A stretch of DNA of 64,000 bases from Pediococcus acidilactici DSM 20284. Its GTDB lineage: Bacteria; Bacillota; Bacilli; Lactobacillales; Lactobacillaceae. Below, piece by piece: positions 15,886-24,321 of the stretch. Location: the NCBI RefSeq assembly GCF_000146325.1, contig NZ_GL397067.1, positions 664,919-728,918 on the forward strand, given 5' to 3'. The notes under the pieces are model-generated. The model was not told the DNA's origin. It did not search any database and saw only the letters and a list, made by a program, of their open reading frames with translations. A program made the translations under genes and the position numbers. Every line of letters begins with the position of its first letter. Position 1 is the stretch's first letter.

Positions 15886-17178
15886 ATGACAGCTACAGTA
15901 GTAATCGGCAGCCAGTGGGGCGACGAAGGAAAGGGTAAGATCATTGATTTTTTGGGACAAAACGCTGATGTTACCGTTCGTTACTCTGGTGGAGATAACG
16001 CAGGTCATTCCTTGGTCGTTAACGATCAAAAGCTTGCCTTGCGACTAATCCCATCCGGAATTTTGGCACCTAATTCAATTTGCATTATTGGCAACGGAAC
16101 CGTGGTTAACCCACACACCCTATTAGACGAAATTAAAGAATTAAATCAAGCCGGCGTAAACACCGACCACTTAAGAATTTCTGACCGGGCACACATCATT
16201 TTCCCTTACCACATCTTGCAAGATCAACAACAAGAACGTGATCGCTCTAAAAACGGCGAAAAAATTGGTACTACCAATAAGGGCATTGGTCCGGCATACA
16301 TGGATAAGATGCAACGGATCGGGATCCGGGCCGTCGACTTGCTTGACGCTGAAGGATTAAAAGAAAAGATTGCCTTCAACCTAGCTCAAAAGCAACGGGT
16401 TTTGGATGACGATCTTTGGGAACAATTACCAAGCGTAGATGAACTTACAAAGCAATACGCTGAATACGGACAAATCCTAAAAGATTACATCACCGATACC
16501 AGTTACTTAATCAACACTAAATTGCACGAACAAAAACGGGTTCTTTTTGAAGGCGCCCAAGGAACCATGCTTGATATTGACCATGGTACCTACCCATTCG
16601 TTACCTCCTCAAATCCGACGGCTGGTGGTGCTGCTACCGGCTCTGGAATTGGGGTAACTAAAATCAAGCACGTCATTGGCGTATGTAAGGCATACGTTTC
16701 TCGAGTTGGTGAAGGTCCTTTCCCAACCGAACAAATTAACGAAATTGGTGATCGCATTCGCGAAGTTGCTCACGAATACGGTACCGTTACCCACCGTCCG
16801 CGGCGGATTGGTTGGTTTGACGGAGTTTTGATGAAGTACGTTGCCGACGTCAACGGTTTGACTGACTTAGTCGTCAACTGTCTCGATGTCTTGTCCGGCT
16901 TCGACGAAGTGAAAATTTGTACCGGTTACCAAACCGATCACGGAGTAATTAATTATTACCCAGCTTCTGAAAAGGAACTCGAAAACTTAACCCCAATTTA
17001 CGAAACTTTGCCAGGTTGGCAAGAAGATTTAACCCAAATGCAGTCTTACGATGAATTACCTGCCAACGCGAAAAATTATCTTAAGAAGATCGAAGAAATT
17101 ACTGGCGTTCAAGTTAGTGCCTTTTCAATCGGTCCTGACCGTGAACAAACCGTGGTAGTAAATGATATGTGGGATTAA
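15886..17178 (+). CDS. purA: Adenylosuccinate synthetase
   Basis: This 430-residue protein starts MTATVV, with the P-loop GSQWGDEGKGK at residues 8–18 and the conserved GTTNKGIGPAYMDK and QGTMLDIDHGTYPFVT segments. It condenses IMP and aspartate using GTP, the first step from IMP to AMP. The start at 15886 is supported by GGAGG seven bases upstream; earlier in-frame ATGs at 15856 and 15880 are badly placed relative to it. It is transcribed away from purB and ends at a bidirectional terminator. Confidence 0.95.
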   Translation: MTATVVIGSQWGDEGKGKIIDFLGQNADVTVRYSGGDNAGHSLVVNDQKLALRLIPSGILAPNSICIIGNGTVVNPHTLLDEIKELNQAGVNTDHLRISDRAHIIFPYHILQDQQQERDRSKNGEKIGTTNKGIGPAYMDKMQRIGIRAVDLLDAEGLKEKIAFNLAQKQRVLDDDLWEQLPSVDELTKQYAEYGQILKDYITDTSYLINTKLHEQKRVLFEGAQGTMLDIDHGTYPFVTSSNPTAGGAATGSGIGVTKIKHVIGVCKAYVSRVGEGPFPTEQINEIGDRIREVAHEYGTVTHRPRRIGWFDGVLMKYVADVNGLTDLVVNCLDVLSGFDEVKICTGYQTDHGVINYYPASEKELENLTPIYETLPGWQEDLTQMQSYDELPANAKNYLKKIEEITGVQVSAFSIGPDREQTVVVNDMWD

Positions 17179-17218
17179 GCTTTATTAACCACCGTAAATA
17201 GTAAAAATAAACCATGTA

Positions 17219-17263
17219 AAAAGGCCCTGTAACACCCGACTAGGATGTTGCAAGGCCATTTTT
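17219..17263. terminator. Bidirectional terminator between purA and the SDR gene
   Basis: AAAAAGGCCcTGtaACA and TGTtgCAaGGCCaTTTTT form an interrupted stem with A and T tracts outside. It serves purA on the plus strand and the convergent oxidoreductase gene, whose stop lies immediately to the right. Confidence 0.8.
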
Positions 17264-17266
17264 AAT

Positions 17267-18061
17267 TTAAAAAATAGTCGGTACTAGTCCGCCGTCAATT
17301 CTCAAAGCTTCTCCAGAAAATGATGACGAATCCGGACTTGCCACAAAGGTTACGAACCGTCCAATTTCTGCAGGACGAATAAGACGCTGAATTTGTGATC
17401 TAGAGCGGTGATTCTTCATGAAGTCTGCTTCCCATTGTTCTTCGGGAATTCCGCTATCCTGATACATTTCGGTAAGCATCTTTTGAACACCTTCCGTAAG
17501 GGTTGAACCCGGCATCACCGTATTTACCGTTACGTGAGTACCCACGGTCAGGTTCGATAGGCTCTTTGCCAAAGATAAGTTCATGGTCTTCGTCATGCTA
17601 TACTGGGGCATTTCTCCCGAAGGCATAACGGCTTCTTCGCTAGCAATAAAAATTACCCGACCAAAGTCTTGTTTTAGCATGTGGGGCATGTAAAATTTAG
17701 CTAGTGCATTGCCAGCCAAAACGTTGGTCCGGAAATAACGTTCCCAGGTCTCATCATCAATATCCCAATACTTCATGGTGCCAAAAATCCCCATGTTATT
17801 CACTAAAATATCGACTTCGGGAAATTTTTCAAACAACACTTGCCGACTTTTATCATCAGTAATATCGAAAGGCGCTCCCTGCGGATGAGTTTTAGGAAAC
17901 TGTGTTTTAATTTCATCGACTACCTTTTGTACGTCAGCAGCTCGACGACCATTAATAATTACGTTAGTCCCCTCCCGGGCCATTTCCATCGCAATTGCTT
18001 TTCCAATTCCCTTAGTTGAACCAGTTATTAACGCTAATTTACCATCTAAATGTAGTTCCAT
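17267..18061 (-). CDS. SDR family NAD(P)-dependent oxidoreductase
   Basis: This 264-residue classical short-chain dehydrogenase has the nucleotide motif GSTKGIGKA (about residues 14–22), NNMG (residues about 88–91), the catalytic Ser in IASEEA and YSMTKTMNL providing Tyr and Lys, and a C-terminal FSGEALRIDGG. The substrate is unknown. It follows an aldo-keto reductase gene by 22 bases and both face an HxlR-type regulator, suggesting a small inducible carbonyl-reducing module, perhaps for reactive aldehydes. Confidence 0.85.
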   Translation of the reverse strand: MELHLDGKLALITGSTKGIGKAIAMEMAREGTNVIINGRRAADVQKVVDEIKTQFPKTHPQGAPFDITDDKSRQVLFEKFPEVDILVNNMGIFGTMKYWDIDDETWERYFRTNVLAGNALAKFYMPHMLKQDFGRVIFIASEEAVMPSGEMPQYSMTKTMNLSLAKSLSNLTVGTHVTVNTVMPGSTLTEGVQKMLTEMYQDSGIPEEQWEADFMKNHRSRSQIQRLIRPAEIGRFVTFVASPDSSSFSGEALRIDGGLVPTIF

Positions 18062-18083
18062 TTAATTATCCTCGCTTTCCAAA

Positions 18084-18923
18084 TTAAAAATTAAACGTGT
18101 CCGGGTCGGGACCAACCCGTAAATTTTCATTTAGCTCATTAATTTTAGCCATCTCGGCGGCGGTTAGTTCAAAGTCAAAGACTTCCGCGTTACTCTTAAT
18201 ACGGGCGGGCTTGACCGATTTAACTACCAACAAAACGCCCCGTTGGATGTCCCACCGTAAAATAATTTGAGCAACGCTCTTTTGGTGGTTTTGCGCAATT
18301 TCGCTCAAAACAGGATTATCCAAAATTTTTCCCTGCATTAACGGCGACCAAGCTTGAATTTTCAAGTTGTGGACGGTCGCAAATTCGATCAACTCCGTTT
18401 GGCTTAGCTTAGGGTGGGTCTCCACTTGGTTAACCACCGGCATGACTTCCGCAAATTCAGCCAGCTCTTTTAAATGGCTGATTTGGAAATTACTTACCCC
18501 AATCGCCTTGATTTTACCGTCGTGATAAAGTTTTTCTAACGCCTTCCAAGAATCCCGGAAAGCGTCTTGACCCGGCCAGTGAATTAAATACAAATCAAGA
18601 TAATCCAAGTCCAATTTAGCCAAGCTATCTTGAAAAGCCCGGAGCGTTTCATCATAAGAAAGGTGGTCATTCCACACCTTAGAAGTGATGAATAAGTCTT
18701 CTCGCTTTAGCCCGGTTGCCGCCAAACCGGCTTTAATCCCGGCTCCGGTCCCCGCTTCATTGCCGTATACTTGGGCGGTGTCAATCAAGCGGTACCCCGC
18801 TTTAATTCCTTCGGCAACAACTTGCGCAGTTTGCTCATTAGGAATCTGAAACACTCCCATCCCCAAACCTGGCATGGTCGTGTCGTTGTTTAAAGTTACG
18901 CGATCGTCTAAAGATTTAATCAT
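18084..18923 (-). CDS. Aldo/keto reductase
   Basis: This 279-residue TIM-barrel reductase of the AKR5-like group has the active-site Asp and Tyr in RLIDTAQVYGNE, the catalytic Lys in ITSKVWNDH and the His in LIHWPG. The C-terminus contains KSVKPARIKSNAEVFDF for NADPH binding. It probably reduces 2-oxo-aldehydes such as methylglyoxal or diketones. It is divergent from the HxlR regulator across 127 bases with an inverted repeat, and upstream of the SDR gene on one transcript. Confidence 0.9.
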   Translation of the reverse strand: MIKSLDDRVTLNNDTTMPGLGMGVFQIPNEQTAQVVAEGIKAGYRLIDTAQVYGNEAGTGAGIKAGLAATGLKREDLFITSKVWNDHLSYDETLRAFQDSLAKLDLDYLDLYLIHWPGQDAFRDSWKALEKLYHDGKIKAIGVSNFQISHLKELAEFAEVMPVVNQVETHPKLSQTELIEFATVHNLKIQAWSPLMQGKILDNPVLSEIAQNHQKSVAQIILRWDIQRGVLLVVKSVKPARIKSNAEVFDFELTAAEMAKINELNENLRVGPDPDTFNF

Positions 18924-18963
18924 ATTAACAATGCTCCTTAATTAAATTAGTAAAGCAATTATA

Positions 18964-19010
18964 GAAACAAAGTTTCATTTAATCTAGTACCGACTTTATT
19001 GTGCTATACT
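18964..19010 (+). promoter_or_regulatory. Operator-like repeat and extended -10 promoter for the HxlR gene
   Basis: GAAAC-aaa-GTTTC (18964–18976) is a perfect inverted repeat. It is followed by TGC-TATACT (19002–19010), an extended -10 for the regulator. HxlR proteins commonly bind such repeats between themselves and a divergent redox gene. Confidence 0.45.
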
Positions 19011-19050
19011 TACCTAAAAGTTACTTTTAATAACTACAGGGGTGCAACTA

Positions 19051-19419
19051 ATGGAGAAAAAAATATACAATATCGGGGTTGAAGCAACGATGGACGTGAT
19101 TGGCGGAAAATGGAAGCCAATTATCCTATGCAACCTCCGCCACGGGAAACAACGCCCAAGCGAATTGCGTCGGCAAATTTCTGGCATCAGCCAAAAAATG
19201 CTCACTCAAGAATTACGCGAACTAGAACGTGACCACATCGTCAACCGGAAAACTTACAACGTAATTCCTCCCAAGGTAGAGTATTCCCTTAGCGACTATG
19301 GACAGACTTTGTCCACTCTGTTAGACCAGTTATGTTCGTGGGGGGAAATGCACGTGCAGACTTTACAGAAAAATGGCGTTGCCGTTGAGTTAAATTGTGC
19401 CGACACGCTCGCCGAATAG
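19051..19419 (+). CDS. HxlR family winged-helix transcriptional regulator
   Basis: This 122-residue protein carries the HxlR domain almost end to end: ATMDVIGGKWKPIILCNL, RPSELRRQISGISQKMLTQ (recognition helix region) and the wing VIPPKVEYSLSDYGQTL. Members respond to aldehydes or redox stress, often through a conserved N-terminal Cys; here Cys lies at ILCNL. The start at 19051 has AGGGG eight bases upstream. An in-frame GTG three codons earlier overlaps that site. It most likely controls the divergent aldo-keto reductase and SDR genes. Confidence 0.88.
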   Translation: MEKKIYNIGVEATMDVIGGKWKPIILCNLRHGKQRPSELRRQISGISQKMLTQELRELERDHIVNRKTYNVIPPKVEYSLSDYGQTLSTLLDQLCSWGEMHVQTLQKNGVAVELNCADTLAE

Positions 19420-19435
19420 CAATAAATCCGACTAA

Positions 19436-19482
19436 ACAAAAATCGACTATTATGCCCACTTCAGGCATAATAGTCGATTTTT
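19436..19482. terminator. Perfect long hairpin terminator after the HxlR gene
   Basis: AAAAATCGACTATTATGCC and its exact complement flank a seven-base loop, with A and T tracts outside. It acts for both converging genes. The core resembles the hairpins of the dispersed repeats further along the window. Confidence 0.85.
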
Positions 19483-19527
19483 AATTAATGCTCGCAAGCT
19501 TGCCAACTCTGGCCTCGTTTTTCTTTC

Positions 19528-20382
19528 CTACCGTCGCTTCAACCCCTTGCGAATCGTAGTAAATCCCTTACCAAATACTGCTAAAACAACCCCTACCAAG
19601 AATAATCCTAGCGCGATCGTAAATTCTCGTACCAATAAATCTTGTCCAGCAGTCTGCACGATTTGCTTAACCACTGGGTATTGAATCGGTAAATTACTCA
19701 ATACGTTGCTTACGTATCCAATTCCGCAGATAATGGCTACAAATCCGCCGACTACTAGCAAGGTAGAACTAATGGTACTGAGCAGTCGTTTACGTAGCAA
19801 CGCATATGCCAATGTCAAAACTAGCCCCACGCCACTAACCCAAATTACGGTTTGGTCAATCCGCGATAATTTTTGCACCTGACCGGCATATCGGGAAAGT
19901 TTCTGTGTATCTAGCTGACTATTAAAAACGGCCACTACTTTGCTAACTACCATTGCGTTAACCGTTTGTTGGAAAGCCCCCGTAGCTTGGGTACTTTGGT
20001 TGATTGCGTTAGTAATGATATTTTCGTCAATGTGCACTTGCTGCCCATCGTAAAATTGCTGAACCATCGTTTTTAACTCGTCGTTAACTAGATCATCTGG
20101 AATCAGGTTGCTTTGGTTAATCCCCGCTTGCTGTAACTGGGTATCCAACTGTTGATTAATTACTTCGGCAGCACTAGACTTTTCAATTTGCTGCTGGACG
20201 TAATTTGCATTAAACACGGTCTGTTTAGCCGAAACTGCGCCAAAGAAGAATAACCCAAATAAAATCATTAACACCCTTGCTACCACAAGGCGTGGCGGTC
20301 GAACGGGCACCTCCGTTTGATCAACTTTCTTTTCTGCTAAATGACTTTGCCTGCTCATCCTGGTTTCTTGAATTTTAACCAC
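19528..20382 (-). CDS. Uncharacterised four-helix membrane protein
   Basis: I do not recognise this 284-residue protein. It has a basic, Gln-rich cytoplasmic start and a membrane segment at about 32–51. An extracytoplasmic domain of about 120 residues is rich in Gln and Asn (QQQIEKSS, NQQLDTQLQQ). Three more membrane segments follow (about 177–197, 204–225 and 252–272), then a Lys/Arg tail. The layout suggests a cell-surface sensor or envelope protein. The start is uncertain: GTG 20382 has a site only two bases away, and an ATG eight codons later (20358) has none. It stands alone. Confidence 0.65.
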   Translation of the reverse strand: MVKIQETRMSRQSHLAEKKVDQTEVPVRPPRLVVARVLMILFGLFFFGAVSAKQTVFNANYVQQQIEKSSAAEVINQQLDTQLQQAGINQSNLIPDDLVNDELKTMVQQFYDGQQVHIDENIITNAINQSTQATGAFQQTVNAMVVSKVVAVFNSQLDTQKLSRYAGQVQKLSRIDQTVIWVSGVGLVLTLAYALLRKRLLSTISSTLLVVGGFVAIICGIGYVSNVLSNLPIQYPVVKQIVQTAGQDLLVREFTIALGLFLVGVVLAVFGKGFTTIRKGLKRR

Positions 20383-20546
20383 TTCCCCTTCTCAATCGTA
20401 ATTAAACGTGCGTTTTCAACGCTTTGCATTGGTTAACAGCTTCATCCACTTCTTAGTTTATCATTTCGCCTGTTTTTTCTTCAATGAAAGCAGATGTAAT
20501 TTATTTTTATTTTTGAAAACTCTCCCGAAAGCTTGCAAAATTGGTA

Positions 20547-20576
20547 TTGCATATCCCCTTTTAGATAAGATATACT
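20547..20576 (+). promoter_or_regulatory. Promoter of the aquaglyceroporin gene
   Basis: TTGCAT (20547–20552) and TATACT (20571–20576) are 18 bases apart. The leader to the start codon is about 35 bases. I see no clear cre site in the preceding 160 bases. Confidence 0.6.
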
Positions 20577-20619
20577 TTTAAACAGTGTGTCTCATTAAAA
20601 TACTTTTTAAGGGAGTTAG

Positions 20620-21354
20620 ATGATGGAATATAGTTTTTTTGCTAAATTAGCTGCTGAATTCTTGGGTACAGCTATTTTAGTCATTTTAGGAAATGGTTCG
20701 GTTGCCAACGTGGAACTTAAAGGAACTAAGGGAAACGGTAGTGACTGGCTTGTAATCGCCGTTGGTTACGGTTGTGGAGTCATGGTTCCGGCATTAATGT
20801 TTGGAACCGTGTCAGGAGCCCAAATCAACCCCGCCTTTACAATTGGGTTAGCCGTCTCCGGAATGTTTAGCTGGTCACAAGTTATCCCATTTATAATTGC
20901 TCAAATGCTGGGTGCGATTATTGGTCAACTAGTTGTTTACTGGGCTTACTTACCACATTACGATCAAACCACTGACCCAGAATCAATTTTAGGAACTTTT
21001 GGTACCATTGACGCAAGTGATAGCTTATGGAACGGCTTTGTTAACGAGTTTGTTGGTTCGTTCATCCTCTTCTTCGGTGCAACTGCCTTTACGCATGCCC
21101 CATATTTCAAGGAAAACATGAGCTCGGTATTTATCGCCCTCGGTTTCCTTGTAGGAACTTTGGTTGCTTCACTTGGTGGTGCAACTGGTCCAGCGTTAAA
21201 CCCTGCACGGGATTTAGGTCCACGGTTAGTCCACGCTATTTTACCAATTAAACATAAGGGTTCTTCTCAATGGAACTACGCACCAATTCCAGTAATTGCC
21301 CCTATTTTAGCGGGAATCTGTGCCGTAGCGTTGTACAAAGGGATTTTCTTATAA
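20620..21354 (+). CDS. glpF: MIP family aquaglyceroporin (glycerol facilitator)
   Basis: This 244-residue channel has six membrane helices and the two pore motifs GAQINPAFT and GPALNPARDLGPR. The Asp after the second NPAR and the adjacent long loop favour a glycerol/small-solute channel over a strict water channel. It passes glycerol, water or possibly lactic acid by facilitated diffusion. Two start codons in tandem (20620 and 20623) follow GGGAG; the second is better spaced. No glycerol kinase gene is next to it. Confidence 0.88.
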   Translation: MMEYSFFAKLAAEFLGTAILVILGNGSVANVELKGTKGNGSDWLVIAVGYGCGVMVPALMFGTVSGAQINPAFTIGLAVSGMFSWSQVIPFIIAQMLGAIIGQLVVYWAYLPHYDQTTDPESILGTFGTIDASDSLWNGFVNEFVGSFILFFGATAFTHAPYFKENMSSVFIALGFLVGTLVASLGGATGPALNPARDLGPRLVHAILPIKHKGSSQWNYAPIPVIAPILAGICAVALYKGIFL

Positions 21355-21389
21355 AAGACTTATACATAAATAGTCCGTATAATATTAAA

Positions 21390-21438
21390 AAGGTGAAGAT
21401 TGTTATTTTCGTAATGAAAAACAATCTTCACCTTTTTT
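21390..21438 (+). terminator. Terminator after the aquaglyceroporin gene
   Basis: AAAGGTGAAGATTGTT pairs with AACAATCTTCACCTTT and is followed by T-rich sequence. It begins about 36 bases after the stop codon. Confidence 0.88.
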
Positions 21439-21451
21439 GGTTTAATTAAAA

Positions 21452-21495
21452 TAAAAAATGCTTTTCAAGGATTAAATATTCTTGAAAAGCATTTT
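21452..21495. repeat. Second palindrome, AAAATGCTTTTCAAG type
   Basis: AAAATGCTTTTCAAG and CTTGAAAAGCATTTT are perfect inverted arms around an 11-base loop. The right arm, CTTGAAAAGCATTTT, recurs exactly near 34657–34671 inside another intergenic element. The remainder to 21612 holds no gene I can support. Confidence 0.6.
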
Positions 21496-21612
21496 GATTT
21501 GCTTTATTAGGGGTAAAAGCTGGTTTATTCTGCTAACCCGAACCTAGCGTAACGCTAAATTTCCGTTAACTTTCCCAAACTCCCCGACTTTCTGTACCCG
21601 CTCGTTTTTAGC

Positions 21613-22614
21613 TTATTTAGTTGATTGTCTGAACACCATGTCAAATGGCAAAGTAATGTTCCGTTCTTCAACTTCTTCTTTGTTCATTAACTTAGTCAAT
21701 AGCCGCATTGCTACCGCCCCAGTGTCGTACATTGGGTGGCCAATTGAACTAATTTGCGGGCGCACCATCTTAGTTAAGTTAGTATTGTTGCTGGTCATGA
21801 TTTCAAACTCTTCAGGTACTTTTACGTTAAGGTCTTGTAACCCATTTAAAAGTCCCACTGCTAAACGGTCGTTAGCAACGAAAGCAGCCGTGATATCGCT
21901 TGAAGCAATTTGCGAAGCTAACTTAATTCCGTCTTCGTAAGTGTTAGTAGTTTCAAATACGAGGCTTTCATCAAAATCAATGTTTGATTCAGCTAAAGCA
22001 CGCTTGTATCCTTCGATCCGGAACTTTCCGTTTACCGGTTGTGAAAGTGGGCCAGAAACAAAAGCAACCTTCTTGTTTTTATTTTCAATTAGTTTTCGAA
22101 CTGATTCGTAAACGGCCGCTTCGTTGTCGATGCTAACGGAAGGTAAAGCATGCTTGTCATCAACGGAACCCGCAAAAACCACGGGAGTCCGTGCTGATTT
22201 CAACGCTTCACGTAACCGATCGTCGATTGCGTTTCCCATGTAAATAACACCGTCAACTTGCTTTGCAAGCAAGTTTTCAAGTACTTCCACTTTTTTATCG
22301 ACATCTTCATCAGAATTTTCCAAAATGATATTGTACTTGTACATTGAAGCAATATCGTCAATCCCCCGCGCTAATGCAGCAAAGAACATTTCGGTGATGT
22401 CAGGTAAGATAACCCCGATAGTGGTTGATTTCTTACTTGCTAATCCGCGCGCAACCGCATTAGGATGGTAATCTAAGCGTTCGATTACTTCGTTAACCTT
22501 CTTACGGGTGTCGGGCTTAACGTTAGGGTTTCCGTTAACTACCCGAGAAACGGTTGCCATGGAAACGCCGGCTTCACGAGCAACGTCGTAAATTGTAATA
22601 GTTTGTTTTGACAT
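21613..22614 (-). CDS. ccpA: Catabolite control protein A
   Basis: This 333-residue LacI-family regulator has the N-terminal helix-turn-helix (ITIYDVAREAGVSMATVSRVV, residues about 5–25), the hinge helix HPNAVARGLA and a periplasmic-binding-type core that binds HPr-Ser46-P. High similarity across the hinge and the divergent pepQ gene identify it as CcpA. It represses or activates carbon-metabolism genes through cre sites; candidates lie in this promoter region and before the PEP synthase gene. Confidence 0.93.
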   Translation of the reverse strand: MSKQTITIYDVAREAGVSMATVSRVVNGNPNVKPDTRKKVNEVIERLDYHPNAVARGLASKKSTTIGVILPDITEMFFAALARGIDDIASMYKYNIILENSDEDVDKKVEVLENLLAKQVDGVIYMGNAIDDRLREALKSARTPVVFAGSVDDKHALPSVSIDNEAAVYESVRKLIENKNKKVAFVSGPLSQPVNGKFRIEGYKRALAESNIDFDESLVFETTNTYEDGIKLASQIASSDITAAFVANDRLAVGLLNGLQDLNVKVPEEFEIMTSNNTNLTKMVRPQISSIGHPMYDTGAVAMRLLTKLMNKEEVEERNITLPFDMVFRQSTK

Positions 22615-22668
22615 GATAATTTCCTCTCCATATTGATTTGATTTGTTTTCATACTGTTTTCAACGCCA

Positions 22669-22682
22669 TGAATACGTTATCA
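22669..22682. promoter_or_regulatory. cre site between ccpA and pepQ
   Basis: TGAATACGTTATCA matches the cre consensus TGWAANCGNTNWCA at all but one fixed position. It lies 54 bases upstream of ccpA and 57 bases before the pepQ -10, as expected for CcpA autoregulation. Confidence 0.65.
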
Positions 22683-22735
22683 AATTTTGCACCTTCTTGC
22701 AAGCTTTTTTTCGTCTGTAGCCCAATTTTTTTGTG

Positions 22736-22744
22736 TGATATAAT
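22736..22744 (+). promoter_or_regulatory. Promoter of pepQ
   Basis: TGA-TATAAT is a perfect extended -10 element. The start of transcription would be near 22751, about 27 bases before the pepQ ATG. Confidence 0.7.
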
Positions 22745-22777
22745 CGAAGTACCTTAAGTAAAGAAAGAAGCGATCAA

Positions 22778-23872
22778 ATGTCACAACTAGAAAAAGTCCA
22801 AAAGTGGGTTGCTGATCACCGATTGGACGTTGCTTACATCAGTAATTTTGAAAGTATCAAGTATTTGACAGGTTTTGGGAGTGATCCGATTGAACGGGTC
22901 CTCGCGTTATTTGTTTTCCCTGACCAAGATCCATTCTTATTTGCTCCCGCGTTGGAAGTTGAAGCAATTAAAGACACCGGCTGGAAGTTCCCCGTTTATG
23001 GCTACCTCGACCATGAACAACCCTTCCATTTAATTGCAAACTACATCCGTGAACGTAACGCCAACCCGGTCCACTGGGGCATTGAAGAAGACAATCTCAC
23101 CGTAGATCGGTACGAAGTTTTACGTTCTGAGTTTCCAAATGCTAAATTTGAAGCAAATCTCACCCCCGTTTTTGAAAAATTACGAATGGTGAAAACTGCG
23201 GACGAAATTGAAAAGCTAAAGGCTGCCGGTGCTGAAGCTGACTTTGCTTTCCAAGTTGGTTTTGATGCCGTTGCTGCGGGTAAAACTGAAGCTGAAGTGG
23301 CTGCTGAACTAGAATACGCCCTTAAAAAACGCGGCGTAATGGAAATGAGTTTCGACACCCTTATCCAGGCGGGTGCCCACGCTGCCGAACCTCATGGAGC
23401 AACTGCCATGAACAAGATTGAAAATAACGAATTAATTCTTTTCGACCTTGGAACCGTACATGATGGTTACATCAGTGACGCTTCACGGACGGTTGCCTTA
23501 GGACAACTAAGCGATAAACAGGCTGACATTTACAAGGTATGTCTTGAAGCGCAATTAACGGCGCAAGACTACGCTAAGCCAGGAATTACAGCTGCTAGTT
23601 TGGATAAAGTAGCTCGTGACATTATTGATAAAGCTGGCTACGGCGAATACTTTATTCACCGTTTAGGCCATGGAATGGGCATGGGCGAGCATGAATTTCC
23701 TTCAATCATGGAAGGAAATGATTTAGTCCTTGAAGAAGGCATGTGCTTCTCCATCGAACCTGGAATTTACATCCCCGGATTTGCCGGAGTTCGAATTGAA
23801 GACTGTGTTCACATTACCAAGGATGGCTGTGAACCATTTACCCATACTTCTAAAGAACTAAAATACCTATAA
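22778..23872 (+). CDS. pepQ: Xaa-Pro dipeptidase (M24 family)
   Basis: This 364-residue protein has a creatinase N-terminal domain (1–125) and an M24 'pita-bread' catalytic domain. The five metal ligands are visible: the two Asp in LFDLGTVHDGYISDASRT, His in HRLGHGMGMGEHE, Glu in SIEPGIYI and Glu in VRIEDCVH. It cleaves Xaa-Pro dipeptides in the cytoplasm, releasing proline. The divergent arrangement with ccpA is the standard one in lactobacilli. AAAGAAAGAAG precedes the ATG. Confidence 0.93.
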   Translation: MSQLEKVQKWVADHRLDVAYISNFESIKYLTGFGSDPIERVLALFVFPDQDPFLFAPALEVEAIKDTGWKFPVYGYLDHEQPFHLIANYIRERNANPVHWGIEEDNLTVDRYEVLRSEFPNAKFEANLTPVFEKLRMVKTADEIEKLKAAGAEADFAFQVGFDAVAAGKTEAEVAAELEYALKKRGVMEMSFDTLIQAGAHAAEPHGATAMNKIENNELILFDLGTVHDGYISDASRTVALGQLSDKQADIYKVCLEAQLTAQDYAKPGITAASLDKVARDIIDKAGYGEYFIHRLGHGMGMGEHEFPSIMEGNDLVLEEGMCFSIEPGIYIPGFAGVRIEDCVHITKDGCEPFTHTSKELKYL

Positions 23873-23900
23873 AATTTGAATATTTACCCAGCTTAGACTA

Positions 23901-23950
23901 AAAGTGGGAACTAGAAATCATGAAACAGATTTCTAGTTCCCACTTTTTTA
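23901..23950. terminator. Terminator after pepQ
   Basis: AAAGTGGGAACTAGAAATC and GATTTCTAGTTCCCACTTTTT form a perfect 17-pair stem with an eight-base loop. T7 follows on the plus strand. Confidence 0.9.
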
Positions 23951-23970
23951 CTACTATGTTACGTAAACAA

Positions 23971-24321
23971 TTAATCTTCTAGTTTATGGGGCATGAAAAC
24001 CTCAGTTGGCTTTTCATAAGGTGCCGTTGCCATTTTGTCGAGGATTACGTCCTCTTCTTCAGCAATTTCATCATCACCATTGAACTTTTCGTTAGCACGG
24101 TTAGCTAAGTCCATTCCCCGTTGCTTAAGTTCGTCTACCGAAGCTGCTGCCTGTTCTTTTAGGCTCGCCATATCAAAGTCGTTAGCTTCCATAAAGCCGT
24201 CAACTTTTTTCATAGCGGCTTCCTTTAATTCTGTCGGAGTCGTGTCCGTTAATTTAATTGCTGCTGCCGTAGCCGCTGCTCCACCTACGATTACACCTAA
24301 TAAGAAACTACTTTTTGACAT
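23971..24321 (-). CDS. YtxH-like membrane-anchored small protein
   Basis: This 116-residue protein begins with SSFLLGVIVGGAAATAAA, a short glycine/alanine-rich membrane segment typical of YtxH proteins. A predicted amphipathic coiled region follows (residues 30–85), then an acidic stretch and a tail ending FMPHKLED. YtxH proteins are stress-linked and of unknown role. It starts directly after the DUF948 gene stop (adjacent, no gap), so the pair is one transcript; DUF948 and YtxH genes occur together widely in Bacillota. Confidence 0.8.
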   Translation of the reverse strand: MSKSSFLLGVIVGGAAATAAAIKLTDTTPTELKEAAMKKVDGFMEANDFDMASLKEQAAASVDELKQRGMDLANRANEKFNGDDEIAEEEDVILDKMATAPYEKPTEVFMPHKLED

